Below are positions 36,014 to 46,243 of a DNA stretch of 64,000 nucleotides, in pieces. A program made the position numbers and the translations under genes. Position 1 is the first letter of the stretch; every line of letters begins with the position of its first letter. Source of the DNA: Bradyrhizobium tropiciagri (GTDB taxonomy: Bacteria; Pseudomonadota; Alphaproteobacteria; Rhizobiales; Xanthobacteraceae); assembly GCF_018130505.1 (NCBI RefSeq), contig NZ_JAFCKH010000010.1:124001-188000 (forward strand). Reading direction: 5' to 3'. Below the pieces are notes generated by a model that worked only from the letters and a program-made list of their open reading frames with translations, was not told where the DNA came from and did no database searches.

Positions 36014-36994
36014 TTATGCGCCTTCGGCGAACACCGCATCCAGCGCGGCGTGATACGCCGCCTCGACCAGCGCCGGATGCCGCTTGCCCAGCTCTTCCAT
36101 CTTCACCCCGGAATTCACCTCGAGCACCTTCCACGTGCCATCGACGCGCACGACGTCGATCGAGGCGAAACGGATGCCGACCGCCTGCGCGGCGTTGACC
36201 GCAAGCGCGACGCAGGCATCGTATGCCGCGCCGTCCGTGAGCAGCACCGGCTCGGCGCCGGCATCGAGGTTGTGCCGCCAGTTCACCAGTCGGCGTTCGC
36301 CGGCGGGCGGAATGGCGTCGAGTTCGGCCGCGTCGAAATCCTCGGTGATGGTTCTGAGCTGCGCGGCCGTGGTCATTCGCTGCGCAAGCTCGCGCAGCGA
36401 ATGGACGCCGTCGCCAGTCACGTGCGGGCGCGTCTTGCCGTAGACGATCAGCGGGCGTGCATCGAGCAGCACCAAGCGAACCTCGTCGTCGATTTCGACA
36501 TAGGGCGAGATCGCGAGCGCGCGATACTCGGCGAGGATACGCGCGACCGTCGTCTCCAGTTGCGCCCGTGTGCTGACGCGGCACACCAGCTCGCCGGATG
36601 TGCCTTCATTGGGCTTGACGACGAGACCGCGCGGATGCGCATCGAGCAGCCGCGCCATCGCGTCGATGGAGCCGGATTCCGGGATATGCGGGCTGTGGCG
36701 CGGGCCGAGAAACAGCGTGTGAGGGATCACCTCAATGCCGGCCGCCGCCAGCACTTCCGCGCAAGCCGCCTTGTCATTCGCGACCTGATGCGCGACGGCG
36801 CTGTTCAGCCCGACATCGTAGCCGATCGCGAGCTGCCGACGTCCGTCCCGCCGCATGATCACCAGCCAGCCGCCGGACCTGATCTCGCATGCAATATCGC
36901 GTGCCAGACAATACTTTTTGATGGTTTCCAGGAAGATTCGCTGGCTGATCAGGACCACTGAATGATTTTCCTTATCGCCCGGTTCTCGTAGCAA
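36014..36994 (-). CDS. ATP-grasp domain protein, RimK-like
   Basis: A 326-residue protein with an ATP-grasp fold. Visible elements: the ATP-binding strand LVVKPNEGTSGELVC (Lys and Gly-rich loop), the second segment ISPYVEIDDEVRLVLLDARP (E-V-R), and the metal-binding end SIDVVRVDGTWKVLEVNSGV (D and E-x-N). Such enzymes ligate a carboxylate to an amine or thiol with ATP, as in RimK, cyanophycin synthetase or peptide-natural-product ligases. No partner biosynthesis genes lie nearby. ATG 36994 is used; the N-terminus is preceded by an AT-richer divergent promoter toward the ferredoxin reductase gene. Confidence 0.78.
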   Translation of the reverse strand: MLREPGDKENHSVVLISQRIFLETIKKYCLARDIACEIRSGGWLVIMRRDGRRQLAIGYDVGLNSAVAHQVANDKAACAEVLAAAGIEVIPHTLFLGPRHSPHIPESGSIDAMARLLDAHPRGLVVKPNEGTSGELVCRVSTRAQLETTVARILAEYRALAISPYVEIDDEVRLVLLDARPLIVYGKTRPHVTGDGVHSLRELAQRMTTAAQLRTITEDFDAAELDAIPPAGERRLVNWRHNLDAGAEPVLLTDGAAYDACVALAVNAAQAVGIRFASIDVVRVDGTWKVLEVNSGVKMEELGKRHPALVEAAYHAALDAVFAEGA

Positions 36995-37256
36995 TTATTT
37001 GCCAGATCGGCGGTGATCTCAGCAAGTAAATTGCTGTCGTCACAGCGCGTTAACGATGTCGTGGCTGAACCTTCCGGCGAATCCGAACGACTGCCATTCG
37101 AAGATCGCAATTGCGCGCCAGTTGATCTTGACTATCTCTTCCATCGGCGCAATGGACACGCGAGATCTTCAGTGATTTCGGCCACTTTCGCGCCTTTGCG
37201 GGCAGTCTAGAAATCAAACCATTCTAAATCTGAATCAGTCGAGAAAACGAAATCCC

Positions 37257-38030
37257 ATGAGCGCGTTCTATCGAGAGAAGGTTCTTTCTGTTCATCACTG
37301 GACCGATACGCTTTTCAGCTTCCGCGCCACCCGCGATTCCGGGTTTCGCTTCCAGAATGGCCAGTTCGCCATGATCGGTCTCGAGGTCGAGGGCCGGCCG
37401 CTGCTGCGCGCCTATTCGATGGCGAGCGCCAATCACGAGGAAGAGCTCGAGTTCTTCTCGATCAAGGTGCAGGACGGTCCACTCACTTCGAAACTTCAGA
37501 AGATCCGCGAGGGCGACGTCATCCTGGTCGGCCGCAAGGCGACCGGCACGTTGATCACCGACAACCTCATTCCCGGCAAGCGGCTGATGCTGCTGTCGAC
37601 CGGCACCGGCCTCGCGCCGTTCGCCAGCCTGATCAAGGACCCCGAGGTCTATGATCAGTACGACTCGATCGTGCTGGTCCACGGCTGCCGCCAGGTCTCC
37701 GAGCTCGCCTATGGCGAGGAGCTGGTCGCCAAGCTGCGTGACGACGAGCTGTTCGGGCCGCTGCTCTCCGAGAAGCTCTTGTACTATCCGACCGTGACGC
37801 GCGAACCGTTCCGCAACCGCGGCCGCATCACCGACCTCATCACCTCCAACCAGCTGTTCTCCGATCTGCATCAGGGCCCGCTCGACATCGAGACCGACCG
37901 GATCATGATGTGCGGCAGCCCGGGGATGCTGGAGGAACTGAAGCAGCTGTTCGAGACCCGCGGCTTCAAGGAAGGCAGCGGCAACACGCCCGGCCACTTC
38001 GTGATCGAGAAGGCGTTCGTCGAGCGCTAA
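37257..38030 (+). CDS. fpr: ferredoxin-NADP+ reductase
   Basis: A 257-residue FAD enzyme of the bacterial FPR subclass. FAD-binding motif RAYSMAS (about 51-57, in place of R-x-Y-S of plant enzymes), NADP-binding STGTGLAPF, and the C-terminal EKAFVER, a bacterial-type tail in place of the plant tyrosine. It transfers electrons between NADPH and ferredoxin/flavodoxin in the cytosol and supports oxidative-stress responses. ATG 37257 is 262 bp from the divergent ATP-grasp gene; this spacer is relatively AT-rich and must carry its promoter. Confidence 0.93.
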   Translation: MSAFYREKVLSVHHWTDTLFSFRATRDSGFRFQNGQFAMIGLEVEGRPLLRAYSMASANHEEELEFFSIKVQDGPLTSKLQKIREGDVILVGRKATGTLITDNLIPGKRLMLLSTGTGLAPFASLIKDPEVYDQYDSIVLVHGCRQVSELAYGEELVAKLRDDELFGPLLSEKLLYYPTVTREPFRNRGRITDLITSNQLFSDLHQGPLDIETDRIMMCGSPGMLEELKQLFETRGFKEGSGNTPGHFVIEKAFVER

Positions 38031-38451
38031 GGCCGTGGAGCGTTGATTCTGTCGTCCTGGCGAAAGCCAGGACCCATTACCACCATTCTCCGTTTTGCGA
38101 AGGCTGGGGCCCATCGGGCTCCGGCCTTTTGCATTTGTGCGAAGATATTCGCGGCGAACTCCGTCCGCCCCGCGGCTAGCAGGGGCGATGAACATTTGCG
38201 CGACTTCGGAATAATGGAAGATTACCCCTGAGTTGCCCGACGTGTCAAGTCGCCGCCGAACGCCGGCAGCCGCGGGCTACTTTGCATGGGGTTGTTTTCG
38301 GCATTTTGGCAGTGCGTCCTCCCGCCAGCGGGAGAGGGGTCGCGGTCCCCGCGACGACGAGCGCCGATATGGCGCGCACCATTTCTCCCTTGCTATAACC
38401 TTGGCAACGCCGCGCAGCCTTTCCCGAACGCGGCGGGCAGGGAGCAGCATC
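38031..38451. other. gap without a recognisable gene
   Basis: It contains half of a family B repeat at 38051-38095 (GTCGTCCTGGCGAAAGCCAG with CCCATTACCACC) and otherwise GC-rich sequence. Short open frames occur but none looks like a protein. The patatin promoter should lie at its right end. Confidence 0.6.
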
Positions 38452-39321
38452 TTGTCGATCACCGAGCCGGACGCACCGAGGACCGCCTTCGTATTCGCCG
38501 GTGGTGGCAGTTTTGGTGCAGTCCAGGTCGGCATGCTGCAGTCGCTGGCCGCGCACGGCGTCACTGCCGACCTCGTGGTCGGCTCCAGCGTGGGTGCTCT
38601 GAACGGCGCCTTCTATGCCGGCGATCCGACGGTCTCGGGCGTCGCGCGGCTCGCCCAGATCTGGCGCGGCCTGAACCGCAATGACGTGTTTCCGGTGACC
38701 TGGCGGACGCTGGCGAGCTTTCTGTGGCGGCGCGACTTCCTGATCCCGCACGACGGCATCCGCAAACTGATCGACGATCACATCCCGTTCCGTAATCTCG
38801 AAGACGCGCGGGTCCCGGTGCATATCGTCACCACCGACATCATCTCCGGCGACAGCGTCGTGCTGTCGGAGGGCCCGACCGCGGAGGCGATCGTCGCATC
38901 GACCGCGATCCCCGGCGCGTTCACGCCGGTGCGTTACCGTGATCGCTTCCTGGCTGACGGGGCAATTTCCAGCAACACGCCGGTCCGCGTCGCGGTCCGG
39001 CATGGCGCCAAGCGCCTGATCGTGCTGCCGACCGGGCATGCCTGCGCCAACCAGGCGCCGCCGGTCGGCGCGCTCGCCAACGCGCTGCATGCGCTGACGC
39101 TGCTGATCGCACGGCAACTCGTCAATGAGCTCGAAAATCTCGGCCCCGACATCGAGTATTTCGTGGTGCCGCCGCTCTGCCCGCTGGTCGGCTCGCCCTA
39201 CGATTTCTCGCGGACCTCCGACCATATCGCGCGGGCGCTCGACACCACCAACGCATGGATCGAAGGCGACGGCCTGAAGGAGGGCCACATCCCGCACGAA
39301 TTGCAGCCGCACGATCATTAG
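38452..39321 (+). CDS. patatin-like phospholipase family protein
   Basis: About 289 residues when started at TTG 38452, which follows GGGAGCAG and gives an N-terminus just before the first strand. Patatin features: the oxyanion loop AGGGSFGAVQVGML (16-29), nucleophile motif G-S-S-V-G with Ser46, and the catalytic Asp169 in LADGAISSNTPV. It is a Ser-Asp dyad lipid acyl hydrolase, acting on membrane phospholipids or other esters; bacterial relatives include RssA-like proteins. No ATG gives a sensible start: the nearest upstream in-frame codons are within GC-rich non-protein-like sequence. No secretion signal is seen. Confidence 0.82.
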   Translation: MSITEPDAPRTAFVFAGGGSFGAVQVGMLQSLAAHGVTADLVVGSSVGALNGAFYAGDPTVSGVARLAQIWRGLNRNDVFPVTWRTLASFLWRRDFLIPHDGIRKLIDDHIPFRNLEDARVPVHIVTTDIISGDSVVLSEGPTAEAIVASTAIPGAFTPVRYRDRFLADGAISSNTPVRVAVRHGAKRLIVLPTGHACANQAPPVGALANALHALTLLIARQLVNELENLGPDIEYFVVPPLCPLVGSPYDFSRTSDHIARALDTTNAWIEGDGLKEGHIPHELQPHDH

Positions 39322-39341
39322 GCAGCACGGTGGGTTCTTCA

Positions 39342-39484
39342 CCTCGCCCCGCTTGCGGGGAGAGGTCGGATCGCATCGAAGATGCGGTCCGGGTGAGGGG
39401 GACTCTCCGCGAATCCAACTGTCACCATGTTTGCTGAGACAGCCCCTCACCCCAACCCTCTCTCCGCAAGCGCGGGGCGAGGGG
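39342..39484. repeat. palindromic intergenic repeat, family C copy 2
   Basis: Starts ACCTCGCCCCGCTTGCGGGG and ends CTCTCTCCGCAAGCGCGGGG; it includes GGTCCGGGTGAGGGGGACTC and CCCCTCACCCCAACCCTC, the reverse arrangement of the copy at 32355. It occupies most of the 364-bp gap 39322-39685 in which I see no gene. Confidence 0.78.
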
Positions 39485-39685
39485 GCGGACCACTTTCGTG
39501 GCCCCTTTGGTTGCACCGCAAAAGACACTGTGCCCAGCTTCCGCGATTGCGGCACCGATACCCACCCATTCGGGCGGTTGTCACATCCGTGACTGCCCGG
39601 CGGATATAACGTGTAGCACTCGATCGTTGAGTTGGATTAGGCTTGACGCCGACAAGACGGCCCTGCCGGTTTGGTTGAGGGAATT

Positions 39686-41311
39686 ATGGAAACGCTGCTG
39701 CTACCGTTCTCGCCGCGCTTCATCATCATGACGATCTGCTCGGTCGTCACTGCACTGCTGCTGCTCGTCGGCATTTTCGACCCCAAGATATTCAAGATCA
39801 TCCTGATCCCGCTGGTCATCTTCGGGGCGCTGATGCTGCTCGGCATCCGCGACCTCACGCAGAAGAACCACGCGGTGCTGCGCAACTACCCGATCTCGGC
39901 GCATGTCCGCTTCCTGCTCGAGGAAATCCGCCCGGAGATGCGGCAGTATTTCTTCGAGAGCGAGAAGGATGGCATGCCGTTCTCGCGCGATACCCGCGCG
40001 GTGGTCTATCAGCGCGCCAAGATGGTGCTCGACAAACGGCCGTTCGGCACCCAGGAGGACGTCTATCGCGAGGGCTATGAGTGGATGCACCATTCGGTGG
40101 CGCCCAAGCCGCATGCCGAGCACAAATTCCGCATCCAGATCGGCGGCCCCGACTGCACCAGGCCGTATTCCGCCTCGGTGTTCAACATCTCGGCGATGAG
40201 CTTCGGCGCGCTCAGCCCGAACGCGGTGCGGGCGCTGAATGCCGGCGCCAAGAAGGGCGGCTTCGCCCATGACACCGGCGAGGGCGGCGTCAGCCCCTAT
40301 CACCGCGAGATGGGCGGCGACATCATCTGGGAGGTCGGCTCCGGCTATTTCGGCTGCCGTAACCGCGACGGCAGCTTCAACCCCGACGAGTTCGCGCGGA
40401 TCTCCGGCGATGACCAGATCAAGATGGTCGAGCTCAAGATCAGCCAGGGCGCCAAGCCCGGCCATGGCGGCGTGCTGCCGGCGGCAAAGGTCTCGGAGGA
40501 GATCTCCAAGATCCGCGGCGTGCCGATGGGCGAGGACTGCATCTCGCCGGCCTATCACAAGGCGTTCTCGACACCGCTGCAGATGATGGAGTTCGTCGCC
40601 AACATGCGCAAGCTGTCCGGCGGCAAGCCGGCCGGCTTCAAGATGTGCATCGGCCATCCCTGGGAGTTTTTGGCGATTTGCAAGGCGATGAAGGAGAGCG
40701 GGCTCTATCCCGATTTCATCGTGGTCGACGGCAATGAGGGCGGCACCGGCGCCGCGCCGCTCGAGTTCATGGACCATCTGGGCATGCCGATGCGCGAGGG
40801 CGTCAACTTCGTCCACAACGCGCTGGTCGGCATCGGCGCGCGTGACCGCATCAAGATCGGCGCCTCCGGCAAGATCGCGACCGCCTTCGACATGGCGCGC
40901 GCGATGGCGATCGGCGCCGACTGGTGCAATTCGGCGCGCGGCTTCATGTTCGCGCTGGGCTGCATCCAGTCGCTGAGCTGCCACACCGACCGCTGCCCGA
41001 CAGGCGTCACCTCGCAGGACCCGACGCGTAACCGCGCGCTGTTCGTGCCCGACAAGATCGAGCGCGTGTACAATTACCACCACTCGACCCTGCATGCGCT
41101 GAGCGAGCTGCTCGCCGCCGCCGGCCTCGAGCACACGCGGGACCTGCGCCCGATCCACTTCTCCCAGCGTACCTCGACCACCGAGGTCTGCAGCTTCGCC
41201 GAGCTCTATCCGGCGCTGCACCCCGGCGAACTGCTCGAAGGCACCCAGGACCGCCGCTACCGCGACGCCTGGGCGATGGCGCGCGCGGATTCGTTCCAGC
41301 CGGCGGGGTAG
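39686..41311 (+). CDS. membrane-anchored FMN-binding glutamate synthase-family protein
   Basis: A 541-residue protein. Two N-terminal hydrophobic helices (IIMTICSVVTALLLLVGIF, KIILIPLVIFGALMLLGI) precede a glutamate-synthase FMN domain (about 130-500). Conserved elements: SAMSFGALSPNAVRALNAGA, the KPGHGGVLPAAKV phosphate-binding loop, EGGTGAAPLEF, and the cysteine block CIQSLSCHTDRCPTGV that binds the 3Fe-4S cluster. It lacks the glutaminase domain of true GltB. Such standalone proteins are widespread and of unknown physiological substrate; they may act as amine or archaeal-type glutamate synthases. ATG 39686 follows TTGAGGG. Confidence 0.85.
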   Translation: METLLLPFSPRFIIMTICSVVTALLLLVGIFDPKIFKIILIPLVIFGALMLLGIRDLTQKNHAVLRNYPISAHVRFLLEEIRPEMRQYFFESEKDGMPFSRDTRAVVYQRAKMVLDKRPFGTQEDVYREGYEWMHHSVAPKPHAEHKFRIQIGGPDCTRPYSASVFNISAMSFGALSPNAVRALNAGAKKGGFAHDTGEGGVSPYHREMGGDIIWEVGSGYFGCRNRDGSFNPDEFARISGDDQIKMVELKISQGAKPGHGGVLPAAKVSEEISKIRGVPMGEDCISPAYHKAFSTPLQMMEFVANMRKLSGGKPAGFKMCIGHPWEFLAICKAMKESGLYPDFIVVDGNEGGTGAAPLEFMDHLGMPMREGVNFVHNALVGIGARDRIKIGASGKIATAFDMARAMAIGADWCNSARGFMFALGCIQSLSCHTDRCPTGVTSQDPTRNRALFVPDKIERVYNYHHSTLHALSELLAAAGLEHTRDLRPIHFSQRTSTTEVCSFAELYPALHPGELLEGTQDRRYRDAWAMARADSFQPAG

Positions 41312-41336
41312 GCTACGATTGTTCCACACACTCAGT

Positions 41337-41362
41337 GTCGTCCCGGCTTTCGCCGGGACGAC
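41337..41362. repeat. short family B hairpin
   Basis: GTCGTCCCGGCTTTCGCCGG followed by GACGAC forms a single compact hairpin between the convergent glutamate-synthase-like and hydroxylase genes; it is a plausible terminator and equals the tip of a family B element. Confidence 0.75.
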
Positions 41363-41374
41363 GGAGAGAGGTAC

Positions 41375-42835
<1,461 letters not shown>

Positions 42836-42978
42836 CCCGCACTCCCCTGGGTTCGATCGGCGCGGGTTCTACGGGATGACCCCGGGCTTGCGGCAAGCCC
42901 GGGGGGTCTACATATATCTGAGTGGGGAGAGGGGCTTTGCGCCCGCACCCATTCCAACCGTCATTGCGAAGCTAGATC

Positions 42979-43079
42979 CGTCATCCTGAGGAGCGCCGCG
43001 GGCGCGTCTCGAAGGATGCGCGGCCCGGCTGGTGGCCGTCGATCCTTCGAGACGCGCTACGCGCTCCTCAGGATGACGG
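42979..43079. repeat. palindromic intergenic repeat, family D copy 2
   Basis: CGTCATCCTGAGGAGCGCCG and GCGTCTCGAAGGAT on the left; ATCCTTCGAGACGCGCTACG and CTCCTCAGGATGACG on the right. About 100 bp; the arms pair over most of their length. Confidence 0.85.
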
Positions 43080-43084
43080 GAACC

Positions 43085-43171
43085 GTAGCCCGGATGCAGC
43101 GAAGCGAAATCCGGGGCCGCACTCTCTGCGGATGCTCTGCCCCGGATTGCGCTCCGCTTCATCCGGACTAC
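43085..43171. repeat. palindromic intergenic repeat, family A copy 4
   Basis: GTAGCCCGGATGCAGCGAAG on the left and TTCATCCGGACTAC on the right, 8 bp before the stop codon of the porin gene on the minus strand. Confidence 0.9.
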
Positions 43172-43178
43172 GCGACCG

Positions 43179-45167
43179 TCAGAACTCCCCGTGCACGCGG
43201 CCGGAGAAGATGTGCACCGGGCCGCGGTCGGCGTTGTAGGCGGGGTTGGTGATGAACTGATAGTCCGCGGTCAGCGTCAGGTTCTTGTTCACCTGATAGG
43301 CGTAGTAGGTCTCGAAAATCCGCTCCGGGCTGTAATTCAGCGCGCCGTCGCCGATCAGCAGGCCAAGGCCGCCGGCGGCGAGGAAGTCGCGATGCGCGGC
43401 GGACAGGCCGTTGACCGCACCACCGATGCCGATGGTGTCGTTCGGCCGTCCCCAGCGGCCGCCCTTGATCGACAGACCGCCCGACAGGCTGCGGTCGACA
43501 TCGGTGAACGACAGGATCTCGTTCTGCCCGTCGTTCCAGGAGAGCCGGCCGAACAGGCCGACGTCCTGGATGATCTGCTGCTCGCCGTTGAGATAGAAGC
43601 CGTACTTCGGATTGTCCTTGCGGATGCCCGCCATCACGTCGTTGATGTCGAGCCCGGGATTGGCGTCCTCGATCGCCAGCGCCTGGCGGTAATTGCCGGT
43701 GTTGCCGCGGTTGCCGAAGATGCCGACGCGGAACTTGCCGGGCTGGTCGAACACCGCATAGCGGCCCTCGAACTCCACCACCGCGCCGCCGGTGTTGTAG
43801 ACCAGCACGTCGCTGTTCGGCGCGTTCGGCACCTGGAAGACGCCGGCGCGCACCGCCCAGTCCTTGCGGTTGAATTCGACCACCGCGCCGCGGGTGTAGC
43901 CGGGCAGGTCGGCCGGGAAGTCGTAGGCCGCCGACGCCCACATCGCCCAGTTCATGAAGTCGGCGCGCGGGTCCTTGGCGTAGGAATTGCCGTCGAAGAA
44001 ATCACCGACCGCGAAGCGGCCGACGATCAGCGTGAGCCGGTCGACGTCGCGCTTACCCGCGATCTGGTTGGGGCCGTCGGCGACCTCTTCCTGCTCGCCA
44101 CCGAAGCCGAAGGTCTGCTTGAAGTAATAGCGCTGCGGCCGGATCTTCGGATACGGCGCGCCGGCCTTCTGCGCTTCACCATTCGAGAAGCCGGCGAGGC
44201 CGAGCGTGCCGTTGAGGCCGAACCCCTGCGCGGTCTCGGGGTTGAAGTAGAACTCGCCGCCCTCCCACAGCCGCACGCCGAGGAATGCGGTCGTGGTCCA
44301 GGTCATCTGCGTCTGCCCGGGGCCGGGAAGGCTGTTGGTGCCGGTGTAGGGCGCGCGGAAGTTCAGATAGCCCTGCGGCAGCAGCGTCGTCTGCGCGTGC
44401 ACGCTCCAGTTATCGGATTCCGGCAGCGCGGACCGCGTCGGCGCCGCCGACCACGGCGCGTCGCCGAGCTGATAGTTCAGGCCGAACTTCAATAGATGCA
44501 GCCGCGGCTCGATCGCGACGCCGGGCATGCCGAAATCGGCGAGGCCGAGCGTCTTGCGAGTCAGGTCGACATACTCGTACTCGATCTTGGCGGTCCAGTT
44601 GCCGCTCAGCGCAAACTCGGCGCCGGCTCCCGCCGTCCAGCCGGTCTGGTTCTGGCCCGGCTCGGAGATTGTCGCGCCGTCGGCGTCGTTGATCTTGGCG
44701 TGGCTGTGCCCCCAGGCGAAGCCGCCGGTGAGGTAAGGCATCCAGGAGCCGAACGAATAGCCGACGCGGCCGCGCAGAGTGCCGACATAGTCGATCGTCG
44801 CATCGAACGGGACAGGTTGCCGCCGCACCGTGTCGGTGGGGCTGGTGAACGTCGCATCGGCCTCGACGCCGAGCACGAAGCGGTTGGCGAATTCCCTGTT
44901 GTATCCGACCTGGAAGCCGCCGATCCCGCCAGTGATGGTCGGCGGAAACACGTAGCCTTGTTCGGGCAGCGGATTGGTGCCGGGGCCAAGGCTGCCGTCG
45001 CCATAACCGACATGGGCGCCGGCGTAGAAACCGGTCCAGCTGTAGACCTGCCGGGCCGCCGGCGACTTGAGCGCGATGTCGGCGGCATTTGCCGGCGTGC
45101 CGAAGGCGGCCGCGCCGAGCGCGGCGCCGGCGGCGATCTGGACGCGGAAGAGGCGGATACAGGTCAT
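43179..45167 (-). CDS. outer-membrane protein: Omp25-like barrel fused to OprB-type porin
   Basis: A 662-residue outer-membrane protein with a signal peptide ending TPANAAD. Residues about 40-235 match the small eight-stranded Omp25/RopB family (YSWTGFYAGAHVGYGDG, GGIGGFQVGYNREFANRFVL, RGRVGYSFGSWMPYLTGG, YEYVDL). Residues about 265-662 look like a carbohydrate-selective porin (OprB) ending with the terminal-strand signature SGRVHGEF with Phe last, as required for BAM recognition. Two complete barrels in one polypeptide is unusual but known in Rhizobiales. It may take up sugars or other solutes. The gene stands alone, with repeats on both sides. Confidence 0.78.
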   Translation of the reverse strand: MTCIRLFRVQIAAGAALGAAAFGTPANAADIALKSPAARQVYSWTGFYAGAHVGYGDGSLGPGTNPLPEQGYVFPPTITGGIGGFQVGYNREFANRFVLGVEADATFTSPTDTVRRQPVPFDATIDYVGTLRGRVGYSFGSWMPYLTGGFAWGHSHAKINDADGATISEPGQNQTGWTAGAGAEFALSGNWTAKIEYEYVDLTRKTLGLADFGMPGVAIEPRLHLLKFGLNYQLGDAPWSAAPTRSALPESDNWSVHAQTTLLPQGYLNFRAPYTGTNSLPGPGQTQMTWTTTAFLGVRLWEGGEFYFNPETAQGFGLNGTLGLAGFSNGEAQKAGAPYPKIRPQRYYFKQTFGFGGEQEEVADGPNQIAGKRDVDRLTLIVGRFAVGDFFDGNSYAKDPRADFMNWAMWASAAYDFPADLPGYTRGAVVEFNRKDWAVRAGVFQVPNAPNSDVLVYNTGGAVVEFEGRYAVFDQPGKFRVGIFGNRGNTGNYRQALAIEDANPGLDINDVMAGIRKDNPKYGFYLNGEQQIIQDVGLFGRLSWNDGQNEILSFTDVDRSLSGGLSIKGGRWGRPNDTIGIGGAVNGLSAAHRDFLAAGGLGLLIGDGALNYSPERIFETYYAYQVNKNLTLTADYQFITNPAYNADRGPVHIFSGRVHGEF

Positions 45168-45699
45168 GACGCGGCGCTATCCGGCAGGTGGTGGGCCGAA
45201 TTGCCAGATATCGCAGTTTTGGCGGCGTTTCGCCGCCCGAGATGTGAAGTCATCGCCCGTCGTCCCCAGTCCCGATCTGCGTCATTCCAAGCCAGATCAG
45301 CAACTATCCTTCCTCTCTCTTATTGCAACTAATTCGCAATAGCAACTCCGGCAGTGCCAGTCACCGATTCGATTTGCATGCGAGTATGACGGTCGTGCAA
45401 CAGCGGCCCCATCCTCAGCCGTCATCGCAAGGTAGAGCCGGGCGATGACGGCGGAGGACGGGACACGCATCGCGTTCTCGCGATATGTTCGCCTCCGGCT
45501 TTCGCCAGGACGACAGCAAGCTTTGTGGCACAGCGCCTGCCACACCACGCGGTGTCATCACCCGGCTTGACCGGGTGATCCAGTATTCCAGAAGCAGTGG
45601 TGATAGAGCCGAAAGGTCCCGGCGTACTGAATCGCCCGGTCGAGGCGGGCGATGACAGCGGAGGATGGGGATGCAGCCTCGCGTTCTCCGGTTGCCGAT
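45168..45699. other. 532-bp gap, repeats only
   Basis: It separates the porin and the hypothetical protein gene, both on the minus strand. It contains the family E repeat at 45554-45656 and a smaller hairpin-like segment at 45419-45452 (CGTCATCGCAAGGTAGAGCC with GGGCGATGACGG). The porin promoter is expected near 45190-45400, where the sequence is AT-richer (about 45300-45360). No protein-like frame is visible. Confidence 0.6.
45554..45656. repeat. palindromic intergenic repeat, family E copy 2
   Basis: GTCATCACCCGGCTTGACCG on the left and CGCCCGGTCGAGGCGGGCGA on the right, with paired CAGTATTCC / GGCGTACTG inner parts. Inverted relative to the copy at 1313-1415. Confidence 0.82.
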
Positions 45700-46077
45700 C
45701 TACGGCCTGATCCAGCGTTGCACGGCGGCGGCGGTGTCGGCCGGGTTGGTGTTGAAGCAGATCGGGGCATCGGGGGCGAGCCGGTGCACGAGATTGAGGA
45801 TCTTCTCGAACAGCACCAGCCGCTCCGGCGGCTCGCGCAGTCCGGCGCCGATCACGACGCAATCATAGCGCTTCGCCAGCAGGGCCGCGGTCGCCACCGG
45901 CTCGGCGGTGTCGCCGAGATCGATCAGGCAGCTTTCGACGTCATAGCCGAGTGTGCGCAGGCCTTCGAGCTGCGTCTCGATATAGCTGCGCACCAGTTCG
46001 GGCGTGAATTGCGGCAGCACGGAGAGGTCGACGACGGCCGGGTCGAGGCCGATCGCCAGCACCGATGGCTTCGTCAT
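45700..46077 (-). CDS. conserved hypothetical protein, Rossmann-like
   Basis: A 125-residue soluble protein starting MTKPSVLAIGLDPAVVDLSV, with alternating strands and helices: VLAIGLD, GYDVESCLIDLG, YDCVVIGAGLREP, APICFNTNPAD. The pattern suggests a small flavodoxin- or receiver-like alpha/beta fold, but I recognise no catalytic motif. Start ATG 46077; the frame upstream runs into a repeat and is not protein-like. It lies downstream of the sigma-factor gene on the same strand, separated by a family A repeat. Confidence 0.65.
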   Translation of the reverse strand: MTKPSVLAIGLDPAVVDLSVLPQFTPELVRSYIETQLEGLRTLGYDVESCLIDLGDTAEPVATAALLAKRYDCVVIGAGLREPPERLVLFEKILNLVHRLAPDAPICFNTNPADTAAAVQRWIRP

Positions 46078-46156
46078 GGATTGCGGCTCCGGGTTCGATG
46101 AGCGTCGATCGAGCCTAAGGGCTCTTTGAGTCGAAAGCGCGGAGCCCTGTGCAGTC

Positions 46157-46243
46157 GTAGCCCGGATGGAGCGCAGCGAAATCCGGGGCCGCACTCTCCG
46201 TGGATGTACCGCCCCGGATTGCGCTTCGCTTCATCCGGGCTAC
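46157..46243. repeat. palindromic intergenic repeat, family A copy 5
   Basis: GTAGCCCGGATGGAGCGCAG on the left; CGCTTCATCCGGGCTACG on the right. Its right end encodes, on the minus strand, the TAG stop codon of the sigma-factor gene (46240-46242). Confidence 0.9.

Larger units (their letters stand above)
42836..43178. other. repeat-rich gap without a gene
   Basis: 343 bp between the hydroxylase start and the porin stop. It contains a family D repeat (42979-43079) and a family A repeat (43085-43171) back to back. No protein-like reading frame is visible. The hydroxylase promoter should lie at 42840-42970. Confidence 0.6.

Noticed and set aside
37013-37210. 65-codon plus-strand frame in the FNR/ATP-grasp spacer
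   Set aside because: No domain, no ribosome binding site, and it overlaps the expected divergent promoter.
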